Positions 9,841-19,984 of a stretch of DNA of 64,000 nt are shown in pieces; the stretch's first letter is position 1; the number at the start of each line of letters is the position of its first letter. This stretch comes from an uncultured Gammaproteobacteria bacterium (lineage in GTDB: Bacteria > Pseudomonadota > Gammaproteobacteria > GCA-001735895): assembly GCA_913061315.1 (NCBI GenBank), contig CAJXUC010000002.1, forward strand, positions 1 to 64,000, in the 5' to 3' direction. Below the pieces are notes generated by a model. It ran no database searches. It was not told the origin of the DNA and was given only the letters and a program-made list of their open reading frames with translations. The position numbers were made by a program, and so were the translations under genes.

Positions 9841-11703
9841 ATGATAAATAATAACTCCCCCATTCTCAGTCAAATTGAGTCACCGTCAGACTTACGTTTA
9901 CTCGATGAAAAAGATCTGCCTCTGCTCGCAGAAGAATTACGCGCTTTTATTATAGAGAGCCTGTCGAAAACGGGTGGACATCTGGCGTCTGGTTTGGGTT
10001 CGATTGAGATAACTATTGCTTTGCATTACCTGTTTAACACCCCCAATGACCACTTAATTTGGGACGTTGGTCATCAATGTTACCCACATAAGATACTGAC
10101 TGGACGTCGCGATCAAATGTCAGGGTTACGCCAAAAGGGAGGTTTGTCGGGTTTCCCAAAAATAACAGAGTCAGAATATGACCACTTTGGTGCTGGTCAT
10201 TCCAGCACATCAATTAGTGCCGCTTTAGGTATGGCTATTGGCGCAGCGGCACAGGACAAAGATCGCAAAGCGGTTGCCATTATTGGTGACGGTGGTATGA
10301 CTGCAGGCATGGCTTATGAGGCACTTAATCATGCGGGTGCTATTGATACTGACTTACTAGTAATTTTGAACGATAACGAAATGTCAATCTCACCCAATGT
10401 TGGCGCTATGTCAAAATATCTGTCCCGCATCTGGTCTGGAAAAATCTATTCTAATATGCGTGAAGGTAGCAAAAAAATACTTCGCCGAATGCCGACCGCA
10501 TGGGAGCTAGCTCGCCGCGCTGAAGAGCATGTCAAAGGTATGGTCGTGCCAGGCACCTTATTTGAAGAACTTGGATTCACTTATTTTGGCCCAATTGATG
10601 GTCACGATTTATCCGAAGTTATGCGTTTAATTAAAAACTTAAAAGATATATCTGGGCCTCGGATATTGCATATCGTTACTCAAAAGGGCAAAGGCTATGA
10701 GCCGGCAGAAGCCGATCCTTGTAAATTTCATGGCGTAGGTGCTTTCGATGCTTCAACCGGGATAATTAAGTCTTCTAGTAAGCCAGGAATTCAATCATAT
10801 ACCGCAGTCTTTTCGGATTGGATTGTAAAAAAGGGACGTGAAGATAGTCGGCTACATGCAGTGACTCCAGCGATGCGAGAAGGATCCGGCTTAGTTGAGT
10901 TTTCACAGACTAACCCAGAACAATATCATGATGTTGGCATTGCTGAACAACATGCAGTAACAGTAGCCGCTGGAATGGCCATAAGCGGATTAAAACCAGT
11001 GGTTGCAATTTATTCGACCTTTCTCCAACGAGGTTATGATCAGCTCATTCATGATGTTGCAATACAGAATCTTGACGTTACTTTTGCCGTTGATCGAGCG
11101 GGCATTGTCGGTGCTGATGGCGCGACTCATACTGGCAGCTTCGACACTAACTTTTGTCGCTGCATTCCCGACATAATAATAATGGTCCCCGCCAATGGCC
11201 AAGATATGTTTGAATTACTGAATACCGCCTATCAATACTCAGGACCAGCCCTGGTCCGTTATCCTCGTGACAGCACACCAAAACCAGAACAGATAGATAC
11301 CTTTAACTGCATTGAGCTCGGTAAAGCAACTCAGGTTCGTGAGGGATCAAATACTGCATTATTAGTATTTGGAACCCTGCTCAGCGTCGCTCTCGAAGTA
11401 GCTGATGAACTCGACTGTAGCGTCATCAACATGCGTTTTATTAAACCGATTGATGTCGCTATGATTATTAAAATGGCATCAACTCATTCAAGTTTAGTAA
11501 CGATTGAAGACAGTGCGATTGTTGGCGGAGCTGGGAGTGCTGTCCTCGAAGTGCTTAATGAAAATCGTTTAAGTACGCCTTGTTTACGCCTTGGTCTTTC
11601 GGATACTTTTCCCTCTCATGGAACCCGTGAACAGGTATTTGAAGAGTATGGCCTCGACAAAAAGAATATTGTCAGCTCAATTAGAAATTTCACTTCACTT
11701 TAA
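9841..11703 (+). CDS. dxs: 1-deoxy-D-xylulose-5-phosphate synthase
   Basis: Dxs joins pyruvate and glyceraldehyde 3-phosphate using thiamine diphosphate, the first step of the MEP isoprenoid pathway. The 620-residue product has the thiamine-binding GDGGMTAGMAYEALNHAG (about residue 150), LNDNEMSISPNVGAM, the catalytic-Glu region HDVGIAEQHAVTVAAG (about residue 365) and DRAGIVGADGATH. The start at MINNNSPIL gives family length; a Met ten codons upstream inside the end of ispA is less likely. Only five bases separate it from ispA, so xseB-ispA-dxs should form an operon. Confidence 0.98.
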   Translation: MINNNSPILSQIESPSDLRLLDEKDLPLLAEELRAFIIESLSKTGGHLASGLGSIEITIALHYLFNTPNDHLIWDVGHQCYPHKILTGRRDQMSGLRQKGGLSGFPKITESEYDHFGAGHSSTSISAALGMAIGAAAQDKDRKAVAIIGDGGMTAGMAYEALNHAGAIDTDLLVILNDNEMSISPNVGAMSKYLSRIWSGKIYSNMREGSKKILRRMPTAWELARRAEEHVKGMVVPGTLFEELGFTYFGPIDGHDLSEVMRLIKNLKDISGPRILHIVTQKGKGYEPAEADPCKFHGVGAFDASTGIIKSSSKPGIQSYTAVFSDWIVKKGREDSRLHAVTPAMREGSGLVEFSQTNPEQYHDVGIAEQHAVTVAAGMAISGLKPVVAIYSTFLQRGYDQLIHDVAIQNLDVTFAVDRAGIVGADGATHTGSFDTNFCRCIPDIIIMVPANGQDMFELLNTAYQYSGPALVRYPRDSTPKPEQIDTFNCIELGKATQVREGSNTALLVFGTLLSVALEVADELDCSVINMRFIKPIDVAMIIKMASTHSSLVTIEDSAIVGGAGSAVLEVLNENRLSTPCLRLGLSDTFPSHGTREQVFEEYGLDKKNIVSSIRNFTSL

Positions 11704-11852
11704 ATCAAGTTTTGTTATCTAAAATCGGCAAAAATGAACAGTTCTGTTAAAGATGGCAGTTTAAGATATATTCACATACAATGTCTTTAGTTGAGCACAT
11801 AACGCTTGACTAAAAAACATTAATAATAATTTTTAAGTTAAAGAGTGTTGAT

Positions 11853-12062
11853 ATGTCTGATTTAGTAACGGGTACAGTCAAGTGGTTTAACGATGCCAAA
11901 GGATTTGGTTTTATTTCACAAGAAGGTGGCAAAGATGTTTTTGTTCATTTTAGCGTCATCCAGTCTGAAGGCCATAAAAGCTTACAGGAAGGCCAAAGTG
12001 TTACTATGAAGGTAACGGAAGGCGCAAAAGGTCCTCAAGCCGAAGATGTAACAGCGGTTTAG
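11853..12062 (+). CDS. Cold-shock domain protein (CspA family)
   Basis: This is a small single-stranded nucleic-acid-binding protein acting as RNA chaperone and antiterminator. The 69-residue product has RNP1 KGFGFI and RNP2 VFVHF within the five-stranded cold-shock fold, starting [20 protein letters not shown]. It is a single gene, preceded by a 149-base gap containing a TTGACT hexamer about 50 bases upstream and an AAAGAG ribosome site, and followed by a hairpin terminator. Whether it is cold-inducible cannot be told from the sequence; which of the E. coli paralogues it matches is also unclear. Confidence 0.97.
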   Translation: MSDLVTGTVKWFNDAKGFGFISQEGGKDVFVHFSVIQSEGHKSLQEGQSVTMKVTEGAKGPQAEDVTAV

Positions 12063-12080
12063 AGCTCAACTATTGAACGC

Positions 12081-12103
12081 GCTCTAACCTAGTAGGTTAG
12101 AGC
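12081..12103 (+). terminator. Terminator after the cold-shock gene
   Basis: GCTCTAACC (12081-12089) and GGTTAGAGC (12095-12103) form a perfect 9-bp stem with a 5-base loop, 18 bases after the stop. The T-rich stretch CTATCTTTTATTTT follows, so this is probably an intrinsic terminator with an imperfect U-tract. Confidence 0.8.
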
Positions 12104-12154
12104 CTATCTTTTATTTTGGCCTATTCCCTAGGGCTGAATACCTGCACTGACTAA

Positions 12155-12173
12155 CAAGTGAGAAAATCACTTG
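12155..12173. repeat. Perfect inverted repeat CAAGTGA-N5-TCACTTG
   Basis: Two 7-bp arms are separated by GAAAA, within the 352-bp gap between the cold-shock gene and folE2 and about 240 bases ahead of folE2. No U-tract follows, so an operator or a spare hairpin are both possible. I found no Zur-type palindrome, which would be the usual folE2 control site. The remaining part of the gap to 12414 is AT-rich, with TAATCATTT occurring twice near 12345-12375 and nothing else recognisable. Confidence 0.4.
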
Positions 12174-12414
12174 AGTCCGTATGATTGAATTTAATCCACG
12201 TTCACTTTAAAAAACAGATGAGCATTCATTTTACCCTGCTCAATTGCAAAATAAAAATATGAGTGATTGCCTAAAAAAGTCGCCTCAGTATAATTACCTA
12301 CTAAACTAGTCGGCTATTATTATCTTCGTTTACTCAACCCAATTAATCATTTGAGTTCACTTTTAATCATTTAAAGTCAAATCCATATTACTCAGCGATA
12401 GCATAGGTATTATT

Positions 12415-13221
12415 ATGAGCAATTCAGCCACCTCAGAGACCACCATACCCGATGTACAGGGTTCGGCAGACGTACGCCAACTTGCTATTAATAAGGTTGG
12501 CATTAAAGATATAAGACACCCCGTGATTGTAAAAGACCGATCAGATGGTGTTCAACATACAATAGCCAACTTCAACATGTTTGTATTTTTGCCACAGCAG
12601 TTTAAGGGCACCCACATGTCACGGTTTGTTAAAATTCTAAATGATCATGAGAAAGAAATAACAGTCGCGTCCTTTCGCGACATGCTAACAGAAATGGCAG
12701 ACTTGTTAGAAGCTGAGTCTGGTTATATTGAAATGCGCTTTCCCTATTTTGTCAACAAAACAGCGCCTATTTCTGGTGTTCAATCTTTGCTTGATTATGA
12801 TGTGACGCTTATTGGTGAAATCAATAACGGCATTACCAACACGCGAACTAAAGTATTGGTTCCAGTGACAAGCCTTTGCCCTTGCTCAAAATCAATTTCT
12901 GAATATGGTGCTCACAACCAACGATCACACGTCACTGTTAACGCTAAAACCAATGGCTTTGTTTGGATCGAAGAAATTATTGACATCGTAGAAAAACAAG
13001 CATCTTGTGAACTTTACGGTCTACTTAAAAGACCAGACGAAAAATATGTCACTGAACGTGCTTACGACAACCCTAAATTTGTAGAAGACATAGTGCGTGA
13101 TATCGCTGGTAAACTCAATGAAGATGAACGCATTCGTCAGTATATCCTTGAGTCTGAAAATTTTGAATCGATCCATAACCATTCTGCTTATGCACTCATC
13201 GAACACAACAAGGACGCTTAA
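12415..13221 (+). CDS. folE2: GTP cyclohydrolase FolE2 (type IB)
   Basis: FolE2 converts GTP to 7,8-dihydroneopterin triphosphate, the first step of folate (and queuosine) synthesis. It is the form that does not strictly need zinc. The 268-residue product shows the family signatures [20 protein letters not shown] and [23 protein letters not shown], the latter with the conserved catalytic Cys, followed by [25 protein letters not shown]. Length is normal. It stands alone; no other folate or zinc gene is adjacent. In some bacteria folE2 backs up folE under zinc limitation; whether folE exists elsewhere is unknown. Confidence 0.97.
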   Translation: MSNSATSETTIPDVQGSADVRQLAINKVGIKDIRHPVIVKDRSDGVQHTIANFNMFVFLPQQFKGTHMSRFVKILNDHEKEITVASFRDMLTEMADLLEAESGYIEMRFPYFVNKTAPISGVQSLLDYDVTLIGEINNGITNTRTKVLVPVTSLCPCSKSISEYGAHNQRSHVTVNAKTNGFVWIEEIIDIVEKQASCELYGLLKRPDEKYVTERAYDNPKFVEDIVRDIAGKLNEDERIRQYILESENFESIHNHSAYALIEHNKDA

Positions 13222-13239
13222 AACTGTTTAGCCAATTTT

Positions 13240-13264
13240 TTGTCAGGCTTTAAGAGCCTGGCAA
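13240..13264 (+). terminator. Hairpin after folE2
   Basis: TGTCAGGCT (13241-13249) pairs with AGCCTGGCA (13255-13263) with one G-U wobble and a 5-base loop; T13240-A13264 adds a pair. A weak ATTTTATTT follows. This is a probable 3'-end hairpin of folE2. From here to 13506 I see no gene or clear signal. Confidence 0.6.
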
Positions 13265-13506
13265 GGATTTTATTTAACTAAGGGTACCTACTTACGGAAT
13301 TAATAATTCATAACAATTTTAATGTTACTCAATAATAAGACTGTGTCATCTCGATTAGGTGCTGAAAAAGTCTATCTCCTTGGTTACTCCCCATAACTAA
13401 CGTTGTTTCATCCAACCAAGCCTACTCAATCGTTATGAATGCACGTTGGTTGCCCTTTTCAGATTGGCTCAATCGATTTAACAATCATATTGAAACGTAA
13501 AGGTTA

Positions 13507-14262
13507 TTAGATGTTAATCCAATCAAAACCTGCATCCTGACTCGCTAATATTGGCTGTGGCAAATGGCCGAGTGGCTCTAAATGGCTCTTAACAATAGAA
13601 TGTGCGTTATTTTTTTCAGAGATGTGAGCAGCTATTAAACACCTTAATTGACTTGTATTTATTGCTTGTAATAAACCCACCGATTGATCATTTGATAAAT
13701 GCCCTAACTCACCTGATACACGTTGCTTCAAAGAATAAGGATAAGGTCCATTTTCAAGCATTTTTTGATCATAATTAAATTCCAACAGTAGCCCATCCAA
13801 ATTATTGTAGGCATCTACTATATGCCGGGTAATATGACCCGTATCGGTTAATATGCCAAATTTTTCCCCACTAACAATATCACGAAAAACAAACTGAACA
13901 GGTTCACCTGCATCATGTGGTACCGTCACAGGCAATATCTCTAAGCTACCGATAGTAATTAATTTACCACCAGACAATTTGCTAAAGTCGTTATTACTCT
14001 TAAAAACAGCCCGACCGGTTCCAAAGGTAGTCCAGACCGGTATATCATACTTTTTAGCAATACGAATTACCCCACCGCAATGGTCAGAATGCTCATGAGT
14101 AATGAGTATTGCGTCAATATTCTCAGGCCCAATGCTCAAAGAAATGAGTCTCTTTTCGAATTGTCGCAAAGAAAAACCACAATCAATCAATAGGTTGGTT
14201 GAACCGCTACTGACGATAGTAGCATTACCTTTACTACCACTGCCTAAAGATGCAATTTTCAA
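13507..14262 (-). CDS. Metallo-beta-lactamase-fold hydrolase (YycJ/WalJ-like)
   Basis: The protein belongs to the metallo-beta-lactamase superfamily; the YycJ/WalJ group has nuclease-type members, but the substrate of the gammaproteobacterial form next to bamC is not settled. The 251-residue product has the metal motif HEHSDHCGG (about residue 56), LIDCG ahead of it, HDAGEP, TDTGH and a C-terminal AAHISEKNN. Translation apparently starts at TTG (MKIASLGSGSKGNATIV when read as Met), one base after the bamC stop, so the pair is coupled. This is a common neighbour arrangement. Confidence 0.9.
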   Translation of the reverse strand: MKIASLGSGSKGNATIVSSGSTNLLIDCGFSLRQFEKRLISLSIGPENIDAILITHEHSDHCGGVIRIAKKYDIPVWTTFGTGRAVFKSNNDFSKLSGGKLITIGSLEILPVTVPHDAGEPVQFVFRDIVSGEKFGILTDTGHITRHIVDAYNNLDGLLLEFNYDQKMLENGPYPYSLKQRVSGELGHLSNDQSVGLLQAINTSQLRCLIAAHISEKNNAHSIVKSHLEPLGHLPQPILASQDAGFDWINI

Positions 14263-14263
14263 A

Positions 14264-15364
14264 TTATTTCAAAAATTGCTGTAGCAACGTTATCAACTCA
14301 ACCCCGGCAGGAGAGTTTTCAATTTCGCCACTTGACGTTACCATACTAATTCTAGTGACCTGATGAGATTCTTTGGTCAGTACAAGGATTACTTGTTTCT
14401 TGACCACTTTGATTTCGTTACCAAATGAAAAGAAACCGCCTTCCGTTATTTCTTCCTCAACGTTTGTTTTAACGCTAATCAAACCTTTAGTCTTAAGGCC
14501 AGCATCAACGTTTGAACTAATGACCTCCATGCCCATACGATCAAGCTGATGTAAGGTTCGGTAGAAAGTTTTAGAATACACATCCTTCACAAGCAAATAA
14601 GTTTCATTCTTTTCATAATCGGCATGAATTGAAGCAAGGCGACTTGTAAACAACTTTATGTGATTTAATTGTTCATCAAGTTCGGCTTGTTGCATTCCAA
14701 GATAAATCATAAGCCGAGATAGCATTTCAACTTCAAACTCACTGTTAGGCGGCACTAACGCCCAGTTATTACTTTTTTCACTTTCATTTTGCTTTTTCTG
14801 CAAGATATGCTTATAAGATGTCCCTCTATGTGAAATGTAAATGTGGTTCTTGCCACTTTCAATGTCTCGTTTAATGCGGGTCCTAAACTGATTTTGTGTG
14901 GCCGAAAAGTCCTGAGAAGATAAAAGCCTCATAATAAAATTTTCATTTGGGTTGCTGACACCTTCTTCCTTATAAGACCAGCTTGTTTGCATCACACCAA
15001 TGGCAGGCTCTTCAATTTCAATTAAAAAACCTTCTGATAACCAAAAGTTTTTTACCATTTGAAAAATATTATCCACCGGTTCATCAATCGATAGCCAATG
15101 AAAGCCTGCCTGACCCTCTAGCAGAAGGGAATCAACTTTTAACAGCACAGGAACACTTTTTACTGGCTTGGAATCATCACCATCACTCGAAAAATTTGAT
15201 GGCAAAACAAAATCATTAAATTGATACGTATCAGTTAAGTCTGGAGGAATCTCCAACTTTTCAGCGGCCCGGCTATCAAGATAGCGTAAATCTTGGGTCA
15301 AACCACACCCTACTAATGCCAAAGCAACAATAGTTAGCAAGGCTGGCGTTAAAAAGAATTTCAT
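14264..15364 (-). CDS. bamC: Outer-membrane assembly lipoprotein BamC
   Basis: BamC is a lipoprotein of the BAM complex that inserts beta-barrel proteins into the outer membrane. The 366-residue product has a signal peptide with lipobox LVGC (Cys at residue 20), a conserved unstructured segment (YLDSRAAEKLEIPPDL), and two helix-grip domains. The first includes LLLEGQAGFHWLSIDEPVDN and FWLSEGF; the second includes VKDVYSKTFYRTLHQLDRMGMEV. The usual partners dapA and purC are absent here. The hydrolase gene follows after one base. Confidence 0.93.
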   Translation of the reverse strand: MKFFLTPALLTIVALALVGCGLTQDLRYLDSRAAEKLEIPPDLTDTYQFNDFVLPSNFSSDGDDSKPVKSVPVLLKVDSLLLEGQAGFHWLSIDEPVDNIFQMVKNFWLSEGFLIEIEEPAIGVMQTSWSYKEEGVSNPNENFIMRLLSSQDFSATQNQFRTRIKRDIESGKNHIYISHRGTSYKHILQKKQNESEKSNNWALVPPNSEFEVEMLSRLMIYLGMQQAELDEQLNHIKLFTSRLASIHADYEKNETYLLVKDVYSKTFYRTLHQLDRMGMEVISSNVDAGLKTKGLISVKTNVEEEITEGGFFSFGNEIKVVKKQVILVLTKESHQVTRISMVTSSGEIENSPAGVELITLLQQFLK

Positions 15365-15764
15365 AATGCACTACTCGCGGTAAATCTTATTTTAAAATTA
15401 TGTTGATCTGTGCCCCAACTAGGGCAATCGCTTCGTTGGAGACCCAAGCTAATCAATCAGCATTAACTACGTTAATCATTACAGGACACTTTAGATTGAA
15501 TTCAAGCTAAATGGTTCTAAAACCGATTAAAGACTAATTGAAATCAAGCTACCCCCCAAAAGTCTATTCATTGGTTCCCTTTCACCTTTTTCTGAACAGA
15601 TAATTTAGAGCATTAAACCTGTTAAGTTATGACCCCATCTAATGATGAAATTGTATGCATTTTATAAAGACTAAGGATAATGTTCAAGCGACAATCCTCG
15701 GTCATGACCAAGTATCAAGGCTAATAAAATTATAGCTCTAAGTGACATTAATGAAGCTTTTAAC
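15365..15764. other. 400-bp gap between perM-like gene and bamC
   Basis: No reading frame or RNA gene is recognisable. A short dyad ATTAAC-TAC-GTTAAT lies at 15462-15476, about 100 bases upstream of bamC, and could be an operator. The gap sits where dapA is found upstream of bamC in many relatives, but no dapA remnant can be read. Confidence 0.5.
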
Positions 15765-16826
15765 TTATTCGGCGGGAGCTTCTTGATTCGGCCAGGCTTT
15801 TAATATTGCCTGAATAAATGTCGCAAGTGGAATTGCAAAGAAAACGCCCCAAATACCCCACAAGCTGCCAAAAAAAACTACCGCCACAATAATTGCAACA
15901 GGATGCAGGTTAACAACTTCTGAGAATAATAGTGGAACGAGTAGATTGCCATCTAGAATTTGTATGACAGCATAAACAGCCATTAAATATCCAAATTCTG
16001 AACCACTCCCCCATTGAAAAAAAGCAATCAGTATGACTGGAATAGTCACCACAGTAGCGCCAACATAGGGCACGATAACAGACAGCCCAACCAACAAACT
16101 GAGCAAAACAGCATAGTTAAGGCCCATGATCGCAAAACCAATGTAGCTTACTAACCAAATGACTATTATTTCAATAAATTTGCCGCGAACATAGCTGGCA
16201 ATCTTAATATCTAAATCAGTCCATACTCGGTGGACTAACGTTCGCTCCTCTGGTAAAAATTGGCCAAGCCAAGCCAAAATCAAATATTTATCCTTGAGGA
16301 AGAAGAACACCATCAAAGGCATTAGAATCAAATAAACGAAAAAAGTAATAACGCTGACCACTGAATCAAAGGAGACACTAACAACGCGAAGTCCGAACTC
16401 ATTGAGCTCGTTGCGAATAAACGCAAATATACCATTTACTTGCTGAACAGTAAGATAATCAGGATATCGCTCAGGTAAATCAGACAATAAATGCTGACCC
16501 TGACTAAACATATTCGGTAACTCTCGAATTAAATCACTCAATTGTCGGGATAAAAGAGGCAATAATACGAATAAAATCAACACAATTGCACTTAGAATAA
16601 TGACGGTGACAAGGCTTGCGGCTATCGTTCGATTTAAATTAATTTGGTCTAGTCGGGAAACCATGCCTTCAAACAAATAAGCGATGATTATACCTATCAA
16701 AATTGGCATCAAATGGGCATTCATGACCACAATGAGCAAGCTGCCAAAAATGAGGATGAATGCAAATATCACCGTCTGTGGATCGGTGAAGTAGCGGAGA
16801 TACCACTGCTTAAGAACGCTAATCAT
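15765..16826 (-). CDS. AI-2E family transporter (PerM-like permease)
   Basis: This is a polytopic inner-membrane protein of the AI-2E transporter (UPF0118) family, whose members include PerM, TqsA and Na+/H+ antiporters; substrate cannot be inferred. The 353-residue product has about seven to eight membrane segments, a central cytoplasmic or periplasmic helical region and the conserved late segment VLLSLLVGLSVIVPYVGATVVTIPV followed by DGNLLVPLLFSEVVNLHPVAI. It is the last gene after the LysR regulator and the 85-aa protein on the same strand. Confidence 0.92.
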   Translation of the reverse strand: MISVLKQWYLRYFTDPQTVIFAFILIFGSLLIVVMNAHLMPILIGIIIAYLFEGMVSRLDQINLNRTIAASLVTVIILSAIVLILFVLLPLLSRQLSDLIRELPNMFSQGQHLLSDLPERYPDYLTVQQVNGIFAFIRNELNEFGLRVVSVSFDSVVSVITFFVYLILMPLMVFFFLKDKYLILAWLGQFLPEERTLVHRVWTDLDIKIASYVRGKFIEIIVIWLVSYIGFAIMGLNYAVLLSLLVGLSVIVPYVGATVVTIPVILIAFFQWGSGSEFGYLMAVYAVIQILDGNLLVPLLFSEVVNLHPVAIIVAVVFFGSLWGIWGVFFAIPLATFIQAILKAWPNQEAPAE

Positions 16827-16869
16827 TGTCTAAGGTTTTCTATAGTAAGTTTGAAAACACAGTTCGAGC

Positions 16870-17127
16870 TCATCGATAACTGTCAGAGCGACTAACCCTT
16901 GTAAAATATGCTTCTTCATTAATAGGTCTGTTGATTAAATTTAGAATGACAGGCACCAAGTCAACAATCGTCAGTTTTAATTGATGTGTTAGGAAACGGG
17001 CATAATCAATAATACTCTGTCGTTTTTCATTATTTAGTTGATACATTAAGTCATTTAGAATAGCAGAGTAGTCATCCAGCGAATCTATAAATTGCGTTGA
17101 AGGATTATTTTCTGTTGCAGTAGGCAT
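16870..17127 (-). CDS. Unrecognised 85-aa protein overlapping the LysR gene
   Basis: I do not recognise this protein. It begins MPTATENNPSTQF and contains a helical stretch LNNEKRQSIIDYARFLTHQ, which faintly recalls the EEKRQEVLDFxEFL pattern of DUF2281 and some antitoxin-like proteins, then a hydrophobic LTIVDLVPVILNLINRP and a polar tail. It is likely real: a GGAG ribosome site lies seven bases before the ATG, the start overlaps the last 23 bases of the LysR gene (coupled translation), and perM follows 43 bases downstream. No signal peptide is seen. Confidence 0.65.
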   Translation of the reverse strand: MPTATENNPSTQFIDSLDDYSAILNDLMYQLNNEKRQSIIDYARFLTHQLKLTIVDLVPVILNLINRPINEEAYFTRVSRSDSYR

Positions 17128-18004
17128 GAGCAAACTCCAGTAACTCTTCCATTACTGTGACACGAAACTTTTGTCGCTGGCGTACAAAAGAAAATGATCG
17201 ACTCAAAGGTGGGTCAAGCGGCATAGCTACTAGTGTATTGAGCTTCAACTCTTTAGCAATGGTGGAACGTGAAATAATTGAGATACCCATCCCTGCTTCC
17301 ACTGCACCTTTTAAGGCTTCAGGACTGCCAAGCTCAAGACAGATATTCATTTCCAGCGGATTAACGCCTTCGTTAATAAGGTATTGCAAAATAACTTCAC
17401 GAGTGCCTGAACCCTCTTCCCGACTAACAAACGGATAGTGCTTAATATCTGCAGGCTTAACCTTTGAGCCACGCTTAACTAATTCATGGTCCGGCGCAGC
17501 TACAACCACCAAATCATCCTCAAGACACGTTTCAACAATCAGGTTTCTATTGGCGACAGGCGCTTCAACAACACCTAGGTCGATAATACTATCTTCAACC
17601 ATAGACACTATACCGTCCGTATTTGAGACCTTTAATCGTAAATTTATTTCTGGATGTCGGGCTTTAAATTCTCCTAACAAGGCCGGCAACATATACTCAG
17701 CTATCGTTGTGCTCGCGCCTATTGTCAATGCGCCACTGATTTCCCCCGTCAACTCTCGCACAGAATTCTCCATTTCGGAGTAAAGGCCAAAAATCTTTTC
17801 GGCAAATTCCGTTACTTTTTCTCCTGTCGGTGTAAGAGTCACTTTATTATGAGCCCGGTCGAATAATCTCGTATTAAAGTCTTCCTCAAGTTGGCGCACC
17901 TGGAATGTGACGGCTGGCTGAGTCATATGCAATGACTCCGCCGCCTTAGTAAAGCTTAAGTGCTTTGCAACAGATTGGAAAACTTTAAGGCGTCGATCAC
18001 TCAT
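17105..18004 (-). CDS. LysR-family regulator, YeiE/CysB-like subgroup
   Basis: This is a transcription factor with an N-terminal winged helix (LKVFQSVAKHLSFTKAAESLHMTQPAVTFQVRQLEE, residues 6-41) and a periplasmic-binding-like effector domain (about 90-295). The segments ALTIGASTTIAEYMLPALLGEF, REEGSGTREVI and LELGSPEALKGAVEAGMGISI resemble the YeiE type; members of that group respond to small sulfur or other metabolites, but the ligand here is unknown. It diverges from proS and is cotranscribed with the 85-aa protein and probably the permease. Its AT-rich upstream region (18005-18060) holds TATATTATATATTATT-like sequence. Confidence 0.93.
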   Translation of the reverse strand: MSDRRLKVFQSVAKHLSFTKAAESLHMTQPAVTFQVRQLEEDFNTRLFDRAHNKVTLTPTGEKVTEFAEKIFGLYSEMENSVRELTGEISGALTIGASTTIAEYMLPALLGEFKARHPEINLRLKVSNTDGIVSMVEDSIIDLGVVEAPVANRNLIVETCLEDDLVVVAAPDHELVKRGSKVKPADIKHYPFVSREEGSGTREVILQYLINEGVNPLEMNICLELGSPEALKGAVEAGMGISIISRSTIAKELKLNTLVAMPLDPPLSRSFSFVRQRQKFRVTVMEELLEFAHAYCNRK

Positions 18005-18239
18005 AGATCAATCTTCAGTATAGTTGGTAGGGATATATTATATATTATTTTAATATGTCTCTACAGCAGTTATAAATTAAATTAATGAGCAACTTGCTAA
18101 TCCATTGTTTTCTGAATAAACCGTTTATTTGTGCTCACGCTACTTTATAATGACTTTAATTGTTGATAGCTGTTTTGATTATTTTAGGCCGTTATTTAAC
18201 ATAATTTTTTTCTTACCTAACTTGCGTTTAATAAAACCT

Positions 18240-19964
18240 ATGAAAGCCTCCCGTTTCCACCTTGCTACTTTAAAAGAAACTCCTGTAGATGCTGAAATCG
18301 TTAGCCACCAACTCATGCTTCGGGCCGGACTTATACGCCGTATTGCATCTGGAATCTATAGTTGGATGCCATTAGGGTTAAGAGTTTTACGTAAAGTAGA
18401 AAATATAGTTCGCGAAGAAATGAATAATGCAGGCGGTTTAGAAGTACTATTGCCATCTTGCCAACCTGCCGAATTGTGGCAAGAAACTGGTCGATGGGAA
18501 CAATTTGGTCCCGAACTTTTAAGAATGAAGGACAGACATCAACGCGATTACTGTATTGGCCCAACCCATGAAGAGGTTATCGTTGATATATTTAGACGCG
18601 AGTTCAAAAGTTACAAGCAGTTACCGGTCAATTTCTATCAGATTCAAACCAAGTTTCGAGATGAAATTCGACCCAGATTTGGTGTCATGCGCTCGCGAGA
18701 ATTCATAATGAAGGATGCTTACTCATTTCATCTCAACCAAGAGTCATTACAAAAAACTTACGAAGTCATGTATCAGGCATACAGCAACATATTTGACCGT
18801 TTTGGATTATCTTACCGAGCAGTCAAAGCTGACTCAGGTTCAATTGGCGGAAGCACATCACACGAATTTCATGTCTTAGCCGATTCAGGCGAAGACGCCA
18901 TCGCCTTTTCTGATAAAAGCCAATATGCTGCCAACGTGGAAATGGCCGAAGCGTTACCGGGTGATCAAATACGAGCAGAGCCAAGTAAAGACATGGAGTC
19001 GATTGACACGCCTAATCTCCACACCATTGATGACCTTGCACAGGGACTAAAGTTAGATACCAAACAGTGCTTAAAAACTTTAATTGTTAGTGGTGACAAG
19101 GGTGGTCTAGTTGCCTTTGTAATCAGAGGCGACCACGACCTCAACCCATTAAAGGCAGAAAAATTGGAAGGAGTAGCAACCCCCTTTTTACTTGCTGAAA
19201 GAGAACAAATTAAAACAATGCTAGGAAGCGACCTTGGTTCAATTGGCCCAATAGGCCTAAATATTTTAACTTATGTTGATCACAGTGCAGCTCTCGTGAG
19301 TGACTTTGTCTGTGGCGCAAACAGTAATGACAAGCACTACATAAACGCTAACTGGGGAAGAGATTGTGACGAACCAACTTCGGTTGATATCAGAAACGCG
19401 TTAGATGGAGATCCTAGCCCCGATGGCGAGGGTCATTTGAAGATTCTTCGAGGAATTGAGGTTGGGCATGTTTTTCAGTTAGGCGAAAAGTACAGCGAAG
19501 CCATGCAAGCCACTGTATTAGACGAAAACGGTAAGAATAAAGTCACATCAATGGGTTGTTATGGTATTGGTATTACTCGTGTTGTTGCCGCTGCAATTGA
19601 ACAGAATAATGATGAAAATGGTATCTTATGGCCCGATTCATTAGCACCATTTCAACTCGTTATCTGCCCACTCAATTACAACAAGTCAGATATGGTTAAA
19701 CAGGCTGCTGATCAGTTGTATCTAGATTGCCAAAAACTAGGCATTGAAGTGTTATTAGATGATCGTCCATTGCGTCCTGGTGTTATTTTTTCCGACATGG
19801 AGTTAATCGGAATACCACACCGAGTGGTGCTTAGTGAACGTGGATTGAAATCTGAACAATTCGAGTATAAGGGCCGACGAGATAATGAGTCTCAGGACTT
19901 ACCATTATATGAATTAACCGACTTCCTGACTAAGCTCTTCAACCCATCATCCCAATCGGCTTAA
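18240..19964 (+). CDS. proS: Prolyl-tRNA synthetase
   Basis: ProS charges tRNA-Pro. The 574-residue product is the bacterial type with an editing (INS) domain inserted between class II motifs 2 and 3. It starts [19 protein letters not shown], matching E. coli ProRS; an upstream in-frame Met 37 codons earlier adds an unconserved hydrophobic stretch and is rejected. Motif 2 ([26 protein letters not shown]), the editing region with [19 protein letters not shown], and motif 3 ([18 protein letters not shown]) are visible, then the anticodon domain. It is followed closely by a small transglycosylase gene. Confidence 0.98.
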   Translation: MKASRFHLATLKETPVDAEIVSHQLMLRAGLIRRIASGIYSWMPLGLRVLRKVENIVREEMNNAGGLEVLLPSCQPAELWQETGRWEQFGPELLRMKDRHQRDYCIGPTHEEVIVDIFRREFKSYKQLPVNFYQIQTKFRDEIRPRFGVMRSREFIMKDAYSFHLNQESLQKTYEVMYQAYSNIFDRFGLSYRAVKADSGSIGGSTSHEFHVLADSGEDAIAFSDKSQYAANVEMAEALPGDQIRAEPSKDMESIDTPNLHTIDDLAQGLKLDTKQCLKTLIVSGDKGGLVAFVIRGDHDLNPLKAEKLEGVATPFLLAEREQIKTMLGSDLGSIGPIGLNILTYVDHSAALVSDFVCGANSNDKHYINANWGRDCDEPTSVDIRNALDGDPSPDGEGHLKILRGIEVGHVFQLGEKYSEAMQATVLDENGKNKVTSMGCYGIGITRVVAAAIEQNNDENGILWPDSLAPFQLVICPLNYNKSDMVKQAADQLYLDCQKLGIEVLLDDRPLRPGVIFSDMELIGIPHRVVLSERGLKSEQFEYKGRRDNESQDLPLYELTDFLTKLFNPSSQSA

Positions 19965-19984
19965 AGACAATCTGTTGTCCAATC

